From positions 1,054,001 through 1,118,000 of the forward strand of contig NZ_JABWRJ020000001.1 in the NCBI RefSeq assembly GCF_014268935.2: a DNA stretch of 64,000 nucleotides. Reading direction: 5' to 3'. The translations under genes and the position numbers were made by a program. The stretch is from Pseudomonas peradeniyensis (GTDB lineage: Bacteria; Pseudomonadota; Gammaproteobacteria; Pseudomonadales; Pseudomonadaceae). Shown piece by piece: positions 16,634 to 25,026 of the stretch (its first letter is position 1; each line of letters starts with the position of its first letter). The notes beneath the pieces are model-generated. The model saw nothing but the letters and a program-made list of their open reading frames with translations, had not been told where the DNA came from and searched no databases.

Positions 16634-17551
16634 TTACCTCGCATTGCCGACCGGGGATTCCGGTTGCAGCTTCAGGTAGAAGTAGAAGAGCACCAGGGTG
16701 ATCGCCACCAGCAACGCGGCGGCGGCGCTGGCCAGGCCCCAGTTGAGGAACGACTGCACCTGCTGGACGATGAACTCGGGCAGCATCATGTTCTGCGCGC
16801 CGCCGAGCAGGGCCGGGGTCACGTAGTAGCCGAGCGACATGACGAACACCATCAGCGCGCCGGAGAACAGGCCCGAACGGCACAGCGGGAGGAACACCCT
16901 GACGAAGTTGGTCCATGGGCTGGCGCCGCAGATGGAACCGGCCTGCAGCACCATCGGGTCGATGGCCTGCATGGTCGCCTGCAGCGGCAGGACGATGAAC
17001 GGGATCATGATGTAGCTCATGCCGATCACCACGCCAGTGAGGTTGTGCACCATTTCCAGTGGCGCGTCGATCACCCCGATCGCCATCAGCGCCTTGTTGA
17101 TCACCCCCGAGGCCTGCAGCAGCACCAGCCATGAATAGGTGCGCGCCAGCAGGCTGGTCCACATCGAAAGCAGCACGATGTTCAGCAGCCAGCGGCCCCA
17201 GCCCTTGGGCACCAGGGTGATCGCCCAGGCCAGCGGGAAGCCCAGCAGCACGCTGATCAAGGTGACCAGGCCGGCCACCGAGAAGGTGTTGAACAGCACC
17301 CGGGCGTAGGCCGAGTTGGCGAACAGTTGCGCGTAGTTGCCCATGCCCGGCACCGGTTCGAGCACGCCGCGCAGGAGCAGGCCGATCAGCGGGGCGAAGA
17401 AGAACAGGCCAAGGAACAGCAAGGCCGGCAGCAGGTTGCGGCTGCCGCGCCAGCGTTGGCGCAGGGGCGGGCGGCGGGTGGTCGCGCCCGGCACGCCGCT
17501 GCCGGCGGCGGCACCTTGCGCAGTGTGCAGGGCGTTGATGGCGACTTTCAT
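16634..17551 (-). CDS. ABC transporter permease, PotB-like
   Basis: 305 residues with six predicted membrane spans after a basic N-terminus (RQRWRGSRN before the first span). Its EAA loop reads LQAGSICGASPWTNFVRVFLPLC. The ATG at 17551 overlaps the stop of the binding-protein gene by four bases (ATGA), which is why it was preferred to the GTG four codons upstream. Confidence 0.91.
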   Translation of the reverse strand: MKVAINALHTAQGAAAGSGVPGATTRRPPLRQRWRGSRNLLPALLFLGLFFFAPLIGLLLRGVLEPVPGMGNYAQLFANSAYARVLFNTFSVAGLVTLISVLLGFPLAWAITLVPKGWGRWLLNIVLLSMWTSLLARTYSWLVLLQASGVINKALMAIGVIDAPLEMVHNLTGVVIGMSYIMIPFIVLPLQATMQAIDPMVLQAGSICGASPWTNFVRVFLPLCRSGLFSGALMVFVMSLGYYVTPALLGGAQNMMLPEFIVQQVQSFLNWGLASAAAALLVAITLVLFYFYLKLQPESPVGNAR

Positions 17552-18573
17552 TTGACCAGCCACTCGTTCCAGCGGGCCGCGATGGCCTGGCCATTCTTCG
17601 CCCAGTAGGCGAAGTCCAGGGTCACCTGGTCCTGGGCATGGGCGGTGGGCAGGTTGGGGGCCAGTTCAGGCTTGAGCAGGCCGACGCTGTCGAGGTTGAC
17701 CGGGGCATAGGCGGTGAGGTTGGCGAAGTCGGCCTGGCCCCTGGCGCTGCTGGCGTTGGCCAGGAACTTCATGGCCGCGTCCTTGTTCTTCGCGCCCTTG
17801 GGAATGACCAGGAAGTCGGCCATCACCAGGTTCTGCTTCCAGCTTACCCCGACCGGCGCGCCGTCCTGCTGCAGGGCATGCACGCGGCCGTTCCAGAACT
17901 GCCCCAGCGCCGCTTCGCCCGAGGCCAGCAGTTGCTGCGACTGGGCGCCACCGCCCCACCAGACGATGTCCTTCTTGATGGTGTCGAGTTTCTTGAAGGC
18001 GCGCTCCAGGTCCAGCGGGTAGAGCTGGTCGGCAGGCACGCCGTCGGCCAGCAGGGCCAGTTCGAGCACGCCGGGGCTCGGCCATTTGTACAGGGCGCGC
18101 TTGCCGGGGTAGGCCTTGGTATCGAACAGCGCGGTCCAGTCCACCGGCTTGTTCGCGCCGAGCTTGCCTTCGTTGTAGCCAAGCACGAAGGAGAAGAAGA
18201 ACGAGCCGACGCCGTGGTCGGAGACGAAACGCGGGTCGATCCGCTCGCGCTGGATAGCGCTGAAATCGAGAGGTTCGAGCAGGCCCTCGCTGGCGGCGCG
18301 CAAGGCGAAGTCGGCTTCGACGTCGACCACGTCCCACTGCACGTTGCCGCTTTCGACCATGGCCTTGAGCTTGCCGTAGTCGGTGGGGCCGTCCTGCACG
18401 ACCTTGATATTGGCGGCCTTGGCGAAGGGCTCGGCCCATGCCTGTTTCTGCGCGTCCTGGGTGCTGCCGCCCCAGCTGACGAAGTTCAGGCTGTCGGCCG
18501 CCTGGGTGGCCTGGCAGGCCAGGGTCAGCAGGCTGGCGGACAGCACTGCGGTTACTCGTTTGCTCAACAGCAT
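17548..18573 (-). CDS. periplasmic solute-binding protein, PotD/SBP type
   Basis: 341 residues. A Sec signal peptide is clear (KRVTAVLSASLLTLACQATQAAD, cleaved near residue 25), followed by LNFVSWGG, the usual N-terminus of PotD-like proteins, then KVVQDGPTDYGKL and WDVVDVEADFA. GAGGGCG precedes the ATG at 18573. It heads the importer operon. Compared with PotD, the acidic polyamine pocket cannot be confirmed by eye, so the ligand is left open. Confidence 0.9.
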   Translation of the reverse strand: MLLSKRVTAVLSASLLTLACQATQAADSLNFVSWGGSTQDAQKQAWAEPFAKAANIKVVQDGPTDYGKLKAMVESGNVQWDVVDVEADFALRAASEGLLEPLDFSAIQRERIDPRFVSDHGVGSFFFSFVLGYNEGKLGANKPVDWTALFDTKAYPGKRALYKWPSPGVLELALLADGVPADQLYPLDLERAFKKLDTIKKDIVWWGGGAQSQQLLASGEAALGQFWNGRVHALQQDGAPVGVSWKQNLVMADFLVIPKGAKNKDAAMKFLANASSARGQADFANLTAYAPVNLDSVGLLKPELAPNLPTAHAQDQVTLDFAYWAKNGQAIAARWNEWLVK

Positions 18574-18708
18574 GGTTACGCCCTCGTTGCTTTTTGTTAT
18601 TCGAGGCGGGCTTCTGTCGCCCGCCAATCGTGTTCGGGGAGCAGCGTCAAACGGGTGGAGCGTGGCCGTATTGTGATTGTAGGTAGGGCCGGCAGAATCA
18701 AGGTCTAT

Positions 18709-18732
18709 GGAATGTCATATTATGGTATTCCA
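18709..18732 (-). promoter_or_regulatory. candidate operator/promoter of ABC importer operon
   Basis: The minus strand reads TGGAATACCATAATATGACA. Its 11-mer ATACCATAATA (18718-18728) recurs upstream of the DUF1330/ribB pair at 19952-19962, with further matches on both sides (TGG before, CA after). TGGAAT at one end and ATTCCA at the other form a loose dyad. CATAAT could serve as a -10 box. It is 145 bases upstream of the binding-protein start. Confidence 0.5.
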
Positions 18733-18793
18733 AGTTTTTGGCAAGAGCTCGGCGTCGACCGGCCATCACCCCAGGGCTACTGCGGGTGTGGGG

Positions 18794-19915
18794 TCAGTTC
18801 ACCAACCCCGGCTCGAATGGAATGCTCTGCACCACCTCCAGTTCATACCCGGCAAGCCCCGCGTACTTCAGTGGTGGCCCCAGGTGCCGCAGCTTGCCCA
18901 CGCCCAGGTCCTGGAGAATCTGCGCGCCGGTCCCGACTTGCGAGTACACCTTCGACTGCCCACGCTGGTAGGGGCGTGTCGGCTGCGTCAGTTGCGGCAC
19001 CCGCTCCAGCAGGGCCTGGGAGGATTCGTGGTTGGCCAGGATCACCACCACCCCGGCGCCTTCGGCGGCGACCTTCTGCAGCGCCGCCCACAGCGTCCAG
19101 TTGGCGGGGCCCGCGTACTCGGCACCGACCAGGTCGCGCAACGGGTCGATCACGTGCACGCGCACCAGGGTCGGCTGGTCGCGGCGTATATCGCCCATGA
19201 CCATGGCCATGTGCACGCCGCCTTCGATGTGGTCCTCGTAGGTGACCAGGCGGAAGGTGCCGTGCACGGTGGGCAGTTCGCGCTCGCCGATGCGCTTGAT
19301 GGTCTGCTCGGTGCTCAGCCGGTAGTGGATCAGGTCGGCGATGGTGCCGATCTTGATGCCGTGGCGGGCGGCGAATACCTCCAGGTCCGGGCGGCGGGCC
19401 ATGCTGCCGTCGTCGTTGAGCACCTCGACGATCACCGATGCCGGGGTGAACCCGGCCAGGCGCGCCAGGTCGCAGCCGGCCTCGGTGTGGCCGGCGCGGC
19501 TCAGCACGCCGCCTTCACGGGCGCGAAGGGGGAAGATGTGGCCGGGTTGCACCAGGTCCTCGGGGCGGGCATCCGCGGCCATGGCGGCGGCCACGGTGCG
19601 CGCCCGGTCGGCGGCGGAAATGCCGGTGGTGACGCCGCTGGCGGCCTCGATGGAGACGGTGAAGGCGGTGCCGAACACGCTGGCATTGCCTGGCACCATC
19701 TGTTCCAGGCCCAGTCGCTGGCAGTGTTCGTCGGTGAGGGTCAGGCAGATCAGGCCGCGCGCCTCGCGGGCCATGAAGTTGATCGCCTGGGCGTCGCAGC
19801 GCTCGGCGGCGATCAGCAGGTCGCCTTCGTTCTCCCGGTCTTCGTCATCCACCAGCAGGACCATCCTGCCCTGGCGGTAGTCCTCGAGGAGTTCTTCGAT
19901 ACTGTTGAAAGCCAT
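18794..19915 (-). CDS. ribB: RibB (DHBP synthase) fused to a degenerate GTP cyclohydrolase II-like domain
   Basis: 373 residues. Residues 1-200 are a complete 3,4-dihydroxy-2-butanone-4-phosphate synthase: VDDEDRENEGDL, FMAREARGLIC, RAGHTEAGCDLARLAG. The rest aligns to GTP cyclohydrolase II, but the zinc cysteine segment (CxTGDxxxSxRCDCG) is replaced by RVHVIDPLRDLVGAEY, so that half should be inactive; this is the RibBX type. It makes the four-carbon riboflavin precursor from ribulose 5-phosphate. No FMN riboswitch fits in its 78-base upstream gap. It lies upstream of, and on the same strand as, the ABC importer, away from any visible riboflavin operon, so it is probably a secondary copy. 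Confidence 0.9.
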   Translation of the reverse strand: MAFNSIEELLEDYRQGRMVLLVDDEDRENEGDLLIAAERCDAQAINFMAREARGLICLTLTDEHCQRLGLEQMVPGNASVFGTAFTVSIEAASGVTTGISAADRARTVAAAMAADARPEDLVQPGHIFPLRAREGGVLSRAGHTEAGCDLARLAGFTPASVIVEVLNDDGSMARRPDLEVFAARHGIKIGTIADLIHYRLSTEQTIKRIGERELPTVHGTFRLVTYEDHIEGGVHMAMVMGDIRRDQPTLVRVHVIDPLRDLVGAEYAGPANWTLWAALQKVAAEGAGVVVILANHESSQALLERVPQLTQPTRPYQRGQSKVYSQVGTGAQILQDLGVGKLRHLGPPLKYAGLAGYELEVVQSIPFEPGLVN

Positions 19916-19947
19916 GCTGCACGCTCATGCTGGTCAGGTTGGTTTTG

Positions 19948-19970
19948 TGGTATACCATAATACACAAATG
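19948..19970. promoter_or_regulatory. divergent operator/promoter of ribB paralogue and DUF1330 gene
   Basis: The sequence GTGGTATACCATAATACACA contains the palindrome TGGTATACCA and the outer dyad TTGTG/CACAA. It shares ATACCATAATA (19952-19962) with the region upstream of the importer operon. TGGTATACCA-like dyads are typical for GntR/FCD regulators, but no such regulator is adjacent. Confidence 0.5.
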
Positions 19971-19993
19971 ACCGTGCAACAGGAGCGCGACGA

Positions 19994-20287
19994 ATGAAGG
20001 CCTACTGGATCGCCCATGTGGATGTTACCGACCCCGAGCAGTACCAGCAGTACACCCAGCGCGCACCGGCGGCCTTTGTCGCCTTTGGCGGGCGCTTCCT
20101 GGCCCGGGGCGGGCGCAGCGAGGCGCTGGAAGGGCGCGCGACGCCGCAGCGCAGCGTGGTGATCGAGTTCGACTCCTACGAGCAGGCGGTGGCCTGCTAC
20201 CGGTCGGACCTGTACCAGGATGCCTGCCGCCATCGCCAGGGCGTGGCGCTGGCACAGGTGATCATCGTCGAGGGGCTCGCGCCTTGA
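19994..20287 (+). CDS. DUF1330 family protein
   Basis: 97 residues, MKAYWIAHVDVTDPEQY, then RFLARGG, FDSYEQAVACYRSDLYQDA and VIIVEG: the dimeric alpha/beta-barrel DUF1330 pattern, related in fold to antibiotic monooxygenases. The biochemical role is unknown. AGGAGCG precedes the ATG. It is divergent from the RibB paralogue, sharing 78 bases, and its stop codon directly abuts that of the convergent TerC gene. Confidence 0.9.
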   Translation: MKAYWIAHVDVTDPEQYQQYTQRAPAAFVAFGGRFLARGGRSEALEGRATPQRSVVIEFDSYEQAVACYRSDLYQDACRHRQGVALAQVIIVEGLAP

Positions 20288-21379
20288 TCAGACCCGCAGG
20301 TGCGGGTCTTTCTTCTCCGGGTTTTCGCCGGCAGGGCGTGGTGTCGCCGGCTTGTCCGTGGCGGGCAGCGGCGTGTCCTGCACGGCGTCGGTATCGGCGG
20401 GTGCCGGCTGGTCACGGGTGCGCAGCAGTGACAACAGCACCCCGCCCAGCAGCAATCCGAACGTCACCCCCAGCGATATCCCGGCCGGCACCTTGCCCAC
20501 CAGCCCGTGCCAGAAGATCTTGCAGCCGATGAAGATCAGCACCAGCGCCAGCGCGTACTTGAGGTAGACGAAGCGGTGCATCAGCGCCGCCAGGGCAAAG
20601 TACAGCGAGCGCAGGCCGAGGATGGCGAAGATGTTCGAGGTGTAGACGATGAACGGGTCCTGGGTGATGGCGAAGATCGCCGGCACGCTGTCGACGGCGA
20701 ACACCAGGTCGGCCAGCTCGATCAATACCAGGGCCAGGAACAGCGGCGTGGCATAGCGGATCGCCCGCGTCGCCCCGGGCGGCGTGAGCTGGACGAAGAA
20801 ATGCCGGCCATGCAGTTGGTCGGTGACGCGCATGTGCCGGCGCACGAAGCGCAATACCGGGTTGTTGGCCAGGTCCGGGTGGGCGTCGTCCTTCGACAGG
20901 GCCATCTTCACCCCGGTGAACAGCAGGAAGGCGCCGAACAGGTACAGCACCCAGGCGAAGTGCTGCACCAGCGCGGCGCCGACGCCGATCATGATCGCCC
21001 GCAGCACCACCACCCCGAGGATGCCCCAGAACAGCACGCGGTGCTGGTAGCGGCGGGGGATGGCGAAGAAGCTGAAGATCATCGCCATGACGAACACGTT
21101 GTCCATCGACAGCGATTGCTCGACCAGAAAACCCGTGTAGAACTCCAGCGCCGGCTGCGCGCCCAGCTCATGCCAGACCCACAGGCCGAATAGCACGCCG
21201 ACGCTGAAGTAGCCCGAGTACAGCAACAGGCTTTCGCGCATCTCGATCTCGCGGTCCTGGCGGTGCAGCACACCCAGGTCGAGGACCAGCAAGGCGATGA
21301 CGATGGTGATGAAGACCAGCCACAACCAGGCGCTGGTGCCGAGAAAAGGCGTGAAAAGGAAATGCTGCAGAGCCGTCAT
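20288..21379 (-). CDS. TerC/Alx family integral membrane protein
   Basis: 363 residues with eight to nine hydrophobic segments. The signature acidic motifs lie within membrane spans: LVLDLGVL near residue 35, VEQSLSMDNVFVMAMI near 90 and LADLVFAVDSVPAIF near 225. The last 50 residues are hydrophilic and Pro-rich. TerC/Alx proteins handle metal ions (Mn export for Alx, tellurite resistance for TerC). AAGGAGGGG precedes the ATG at 21379. I looked for a yybP-ykoY manganese riboswitch in the upstream region and did not recognise one. Confidence 0.92.
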   Translation of the reverse strand: MTALQHFLFTPFLGTSAWLWLVFITIVIALLVLDLGVLHRQDREIEMRESLLLYSGYFSVGVLFGLWVWHELGAQPALEFYTGFLVEQSLSMDNVFVMAMIFSFFAIPRRYQHRVLFWGILGVVVLRAIMIGVGAALVQHFAWVLYLFGAFLLFTGVKMALSKDDAHPDLANNPVLRFVRRHMRVTDQLHGRHFFVQLTPPGATRAIRYATPLFLALVLIELADLVFAVDSVPAIFAITQDPFIVYTSNIFAILGLRSLYFALAALMHRFVYLKYALALVLIFIGCKIFWHGLVGKVPAGISLGVTFGLLLGGVLLSLLRTRDQPAPADTDAVQDTPLPATDKPATPRPAGENPEKKDPHLRV

Positions 21380-21537
21380 GAGCCCCTCCTTGATTGTCGA
21401 CGTTGCAAGGCAACAGTGATTCCGACATGGCGGCGCAAACCGTCAGAGGGGCCCGGCATCACATGATCTTGAGCCTAGTCGCGATCGCCGGGCTTGCCGA
21501 ATGGCAGGCTGTTACATTTCTTTGCCTGGATCCAATT

Positions 21538-21556
21538 ATTGCGAATTATTCGCAAT
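21538..21556 (+). promoter_or_regulatory. Fur-box-like 19-bp perfect palindrome
   Basis: ATTGCGAAT-T-ATTCGCAAT is a perfect 9-1-9 inverted repeat, the geometry and general sequence of Pseudomonas Fur sites, located 128 bases upstream of the TonB receptor start. The surrounding bases 21530-21575 are AT-rich and hold plausible -35/-10 boxes. The rest of the 304-base gap 21380-21683 shows nothing else I recognise. Confidence 0.75.
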
Positions 21557-21683
21557 TGTAAAAAATTCGTAAAAACCCTAGGATGCGCCACAGCCGTCGC
21601 AGAACGGGCACATAACCACAACAACTGCCAGTGATTAGCCCCCACTCGTATCGAGCAGACACAACAAGTAGGGGTCGACAAGC

Positions 21684-23918
21684 GTGCAACGACAGCACTC
21701 TCTGAACACGGTTCAAGGGGCAGGGAACGCCACCACCGTCCGCCAGCGTCATCCGCTGGCACTGGCCATCCTCGCGGCGAGCCTTGCCGCATCGGCCGGC
21801 CAGGCCTGGGCCGACACGGCCAGCGGCAAGGGCACCCTGGAGCTGGGCGCCACCGCCATCACCGACACCGCGCTGGGCGAGACCACCGAAGGCAGTGGTT
21901 CCTACACCACCGGCGCCAGCCGCACCGCCACGCGTATGGCCCTGTCGCCCCGGGAAACGCCGCAGTCGGTCACGGTCATCACCCGCCAGCAGATGGACGA
22001 CCAGAACCTCACCAGCATCAGCGACGCGCTGGCCAAGACACCGGGCGTCACCGTCACCAAGCTCGACAGCAGCCGCGCCGCCTTCAAGGCCCGGGGCTTC
22101 GACATCGACAACTTCCAGATCGATGGCATCCCGGCGGCCTTCCGCTTCGGCAACGGCATCGACCAGACCGACCTGGTGATCTACGACCGGGTCGAGGTGC
22201 TGCGTGGCGCCACCGGCCTGCTCAGCGGCTTCGGCAGCCCATCGGCGACCGTCAACCTGGTGCGCAAGCGGCCGACCCGCGAGCTGTCCGGCTACGTGTC
22301 GCTGGGCGCCGGCAGCTGGGACACCCACCGGGGCGAGTTCGACATCGGCGGCGCACTGACGCCTGAAGGCAACGTGCGCGGGCGCCTGGTCACGGCCTAC
22401 GAGGACGGCCAGTCGTTCATGGACAACCTGTCCGAGAAGAAGCAGGTGATGTACGGCATCGTCGAGGCCGACCTGACCGACGACACCCTGCTCAGCGTCG
22501 GCCTCAGCCGCCAGAGCAACCGCCCCGAAGGTTCATCCTGGGGGCCGTCGACGCCGTTGCTGGACAACCAGGGCAACCGTTTCGGCATGCCACGCTCGTT
22601 CAACCCCGGCGCCAAGTGGAGCGCCTGGGACAACACCGCCGACAACCTGTTCGTCACCCTCGAACAGCGCCTGGCCAACGACTGGACCCTCAAGGCCTCG
22701 GCCAGCCGCAGCGAGACCGACGCGCCGATGCGCCTGGGTTCGGCGGCCAACGGCTACCCCGACGCGGCCAGTGGGGCCGGCATGGGCGTGTGGCTGGGTC
22801 GCTACCGTTACCAGACCGAGCAGAACGCCTACGACCTGTACGCCAGCGGCCCGTTCCAGTTGCTTGGGCGCGAGCACGAACTGGTGGCAGGCATTTCCCA
22901 CCGCGACGTGCGCGCCCATGAAAGCAACTGGCCGTTCCTGTTCGGCAGCGCCAACATCTACCAGTGGCGCGGCGAGTATCCCGAGCCCGACTGGGGGCGG
23001 CCGCTGTCGAAGGTCGACACTCGCGTGCAGGAAGATGCCGCCTACCTGACCGGTCGCTTCAAGCCCACCGACAAGCTGGCGATCATCCTCGGCGGCCGCC
23101 TGTCCAACTGGCAGCTCGACAGCACCCGCCTGGACACCACCACCGCCCAGCGCAGCAAGACCCAGGACCTGGAAGAGAACGGCGTGGTCGTGCCCTACGC
23201 CGGGGTGGTCTACGACCTGGACGACAACTGGTCGGTGTACGGCAGCTACACCAGCATCTTCAAGCCCCACGAGAGCGAGCAGGATGCCAGCGGCAAGATG
23301 ATCGAGCCGGAGGAGGGCGACGCCTACGAGTTGGGCCTGAAGGGCGAGTTCTTCGATGGTCGCCTCAACGCCAGCCTGGCGCTGTTCGAGGTGCGCCAGG
23401 ACAACCTGGCCGAGTTCGACCGTACCGATCCGGACACCAACCGTGGCGTCTACCGGGCGATCCAGGGCGCCAAGACCCGTGGCTTCGAGTTGGAAGTGGC
23501 GGGCGAGCTGACCACGGACTGGCATGTGCAGGGTGGCTTCACCCACCGCATCACCCGCGATGGCGAGGGCGACAAGATCTCCACCATCGAGCCGGAGAAC
23601 CTGCTGCGCCTGTCCACCACCTACCGCTTGCCGGGGGTCTGGAACAAGCTCACCGTGGGCGGTTCGGCCAACTGGCAGAGCAAGGTGTGGAAGGACCTGG
23701 ACAGCCCGGTGACGGCAGGCGAGACCATTCGCTACACCCAGTCGGACTACCTGACCCTGGACGCCATGGCCAGGTACCAGGTGACCGAGCAGTTGTCGGT
23801 GACCCTCAACGGCAACAACCTCACCGACAAGAAGTACTTCAACAACCTGGGCTTCTACAGTGGGGGGTACTATGGCGATCCGCGCAACTTCATGCTGACT
23901 ACCCGCTACGCGTTCTGA
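21684..23918 (+). CDS. TonB-dependent siderophore receptor, FhuE/FpvA-like
   Basis: 744 residues from a GTG start, with a long signal peptide (LALAILAASLAASAGQAWAD, cleaved near residue 43). The plug begins at PRETPQSVTVITRQQM, with IDGIPAAF and DRVEVLRGATGLLSGFGSPSATVNLVRKRP typical of FhuE/FpvA-type receptors. The barrel ends with NNLTDKKYFNN and a terminal Phe in TTRYAF. There is no N-terminal STN signalling domain, so it should not drive an ECF sigma factor. No siderophore synthesis genes are adjacent, so it may import xenosiderophores. The Fur-like palindrome upstream predicts iron repression. Confidence 0.94.
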   Translation: MQRQHSLNTVQGAGNATTVRQRHPLALAILAASLAASAGQAWADTASGKGTLELGATAITDTALGETTEGSGSYTTGASRTATRMALSPRETPQSVTVITRQQMDDQNLTSISDALAKTPGVTVTKLDSSRAAFKARGFDIDNFQIDGIPAAFRFGNGIDQTDLVIYDRVEVLRGATGLLSGFGSPSATVNLVRKRPTRELSGYVSLGAGSWDTHRGEFDIGGALTPEGNVRGRLVTAYEDGQSFMDNLSEKKQVMYGIVEADLTDDTLLSVGLSRQSNRPEGSSWGPSTPLLDNQGNRFGMPRSFNPGAKWSAWDNTADNLFVTLEQRLANDWTLKASASRSETDAPMRLGSAANGYPDAASGAGMGVWLGRYRYQTEQNAYDLYASGPFQLLGREHELVAGISHRDVRAHESNWPFLFGSANIYQWRGEYPEPDWGRPLSKVDTRVQEDAAYLTGRFKPTDKLAIILGGRLSNWQLDSTRLDTTTAQRSKTQDLEENGVVVPYAGVVYDLDDNWSVYGSYTSIFKPHESEQDASGKMIEPEEGDAYELGLKGEFFDGRLNASLALFEVRQDNLAEFDRTDPDTNRGVYRAIQGAKTRGFELEVAGELTTDWHVQGGFTHRITRDGEGDKISTIEPENLLRLSTTYRLPGVWNKLTVGGSANWQSKVWKDLDSPVTAGETIRYTQSDYLTLDAMARYQVTEQLSVTLNGNNLTDKKYFNNLGFYSGGYYGDPRNFMLTTRYAF

Positions 23919-23952
23919 CGGGGCTTGCAGCGCGTCCCTGAAGGTAGGGCGA

Positions 23953-24852
23953 TCACCTGGAGGGACGTTGCTCCAGGACGGTGCCGGCGGCCTTGTGCCC
24001 CCGGCTCACCCACCAGCCAAACCCCGCCGCCGTGAAGAACATGATCAGGCTGTAGATCGCCGCCGGCACCGCCATGGTCGCGTTGTTGAGCAGCGTCGGG
24101 CTCAGGGCCAGGGCGATGGCCAGGGTGCCGTTGTGGATGCCGATCTCCATGCCGATGGCGATCGCCTGGCGCTTCGGGATGCTCAGCAGGCGCGGCACCC
24201 AGTAACCCACCGCGAGGCTGAGCAGGTTGAACAGCAGCGCGGCGCCACCGACGATCGGCGCGTACTCGACCACGGTCTGCCAGTCCTTGGCCAGGGCCAG
24301 GACGATGGTGAAGGCCAGGAACAGCGCCGCGACGATCTTCATCGGCTTTTCCATGCGCGCGGCGAAGCGCGGCGTCCAGTGGCGAATCAGCATGCCCAGC
24401 GCCACCGGCAGCAGGACGATGGCGAACACCTGCATGACCTTGGCGAACTGCAGCGGGATGGCCTGGTCCGACTCCATGAACCAGATCAGCGACAGGTTCA
24501 CCAGCAGCGGCATGGTGAGGATGGCGATCAGCGAGTTGACCGCGGTCAGGGTGATGTTAAGCGCCACGTCGCCATGGGCCAGGTGGCTGAACAGGTTGGC
24601 GGTGGTGCCGCCCGGAGAGGCGGCCAGCAGCATCAGGCCCACCGCCAGCGCCGACTCGAGGCCGAAGCCGTTGGCGATCAGGAAGCACACCAGCGGCAGC
24701 AGCAGGATCTGGCAGACCAGGCCGATCACCACCGGCTTGGGGTACTTCACCACCCGGGCGAAGTCGGCCAGGGTCAGCGACAGGCCCAGGCCGAGCATGA
24801 TGATGCCCAGGGCCAGCGGCAGGAGGGCGGTGAGCAGCGGGGAGGCGGTCAT
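23953..24852 (-). CDS. bile acid:sodium symporter (BASS) family transporter
   Basis: 299 residues with about nine to ten hydrophobic segments. It carries LGLSLTLADF in TM1-TM2, MLLAASPGGTTANLFSHLAHGDVALN with the crossover region, and GMEIGIHNGTLA late in the protein, all family hallmarks. Bacterial BASS proteins import organic anions such as pantoate or bile acids with sodium; the substrate here is unknown. The ATG at 24852 has a weak GAGA ribosome site. Confidence 0.93.
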   Translation of the reverse strand: MTASPLLTALLPLALGIIMLGLGLSLTLADFARVVKYPKPVVIGLVCQILLLPLVCFLIANGFGLESALAVGLMLLAASPGGTTANLFSHLAHGDVALNITLTAVNSLIAILTMPLLVNLSLIWFMESDQAIPLQFAKVMQVFAIVLLPVALGMLIRHWTPRFAARMEKPMKIVAALFLAFTIVLALAKDWQTVVEYAPIVGGAALLFNLLSLAVGYWVPRLLSIPKRQAIAIGMEIGIHNGTLAIALALSPTLLNNATMAVPAAIYSLIMFFTAAGFGWWVSRGHKAAGTVLEQRPSR

Positions 24853-25026
24853 GGGCGGTCTCTCGGGCGAAGGATTCCGAGGAGTGTAGGTGGTGGCGCA
24901 ACGATAGCTAATCGCAACTGGCCTGCCTTGGTAACCGATTGTTACCGGGGCGAGCGGCCCTGTGTCACGTTGCGATGCATTGCCCGGCGCAGTAGCATTC
25001 GCCCTTTTGCCGAGGATTCGCCTGTC

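Noticed and set aside
19916-19993. FMN riboswitch upstream of the RibB paralogue
   Set aside because: The 78-base divergent gap is too short for the RFN element and shows none of its conserved segments.
21380-21500. Manganese (yybP-ykoY) riboswitch upstream of the TerC gene
   Set aside because: TerC/Alx genes often carry one, but I could not find its conserved core in the minus-strand leader; a covariance search (Infernal, RF00080) would decide.
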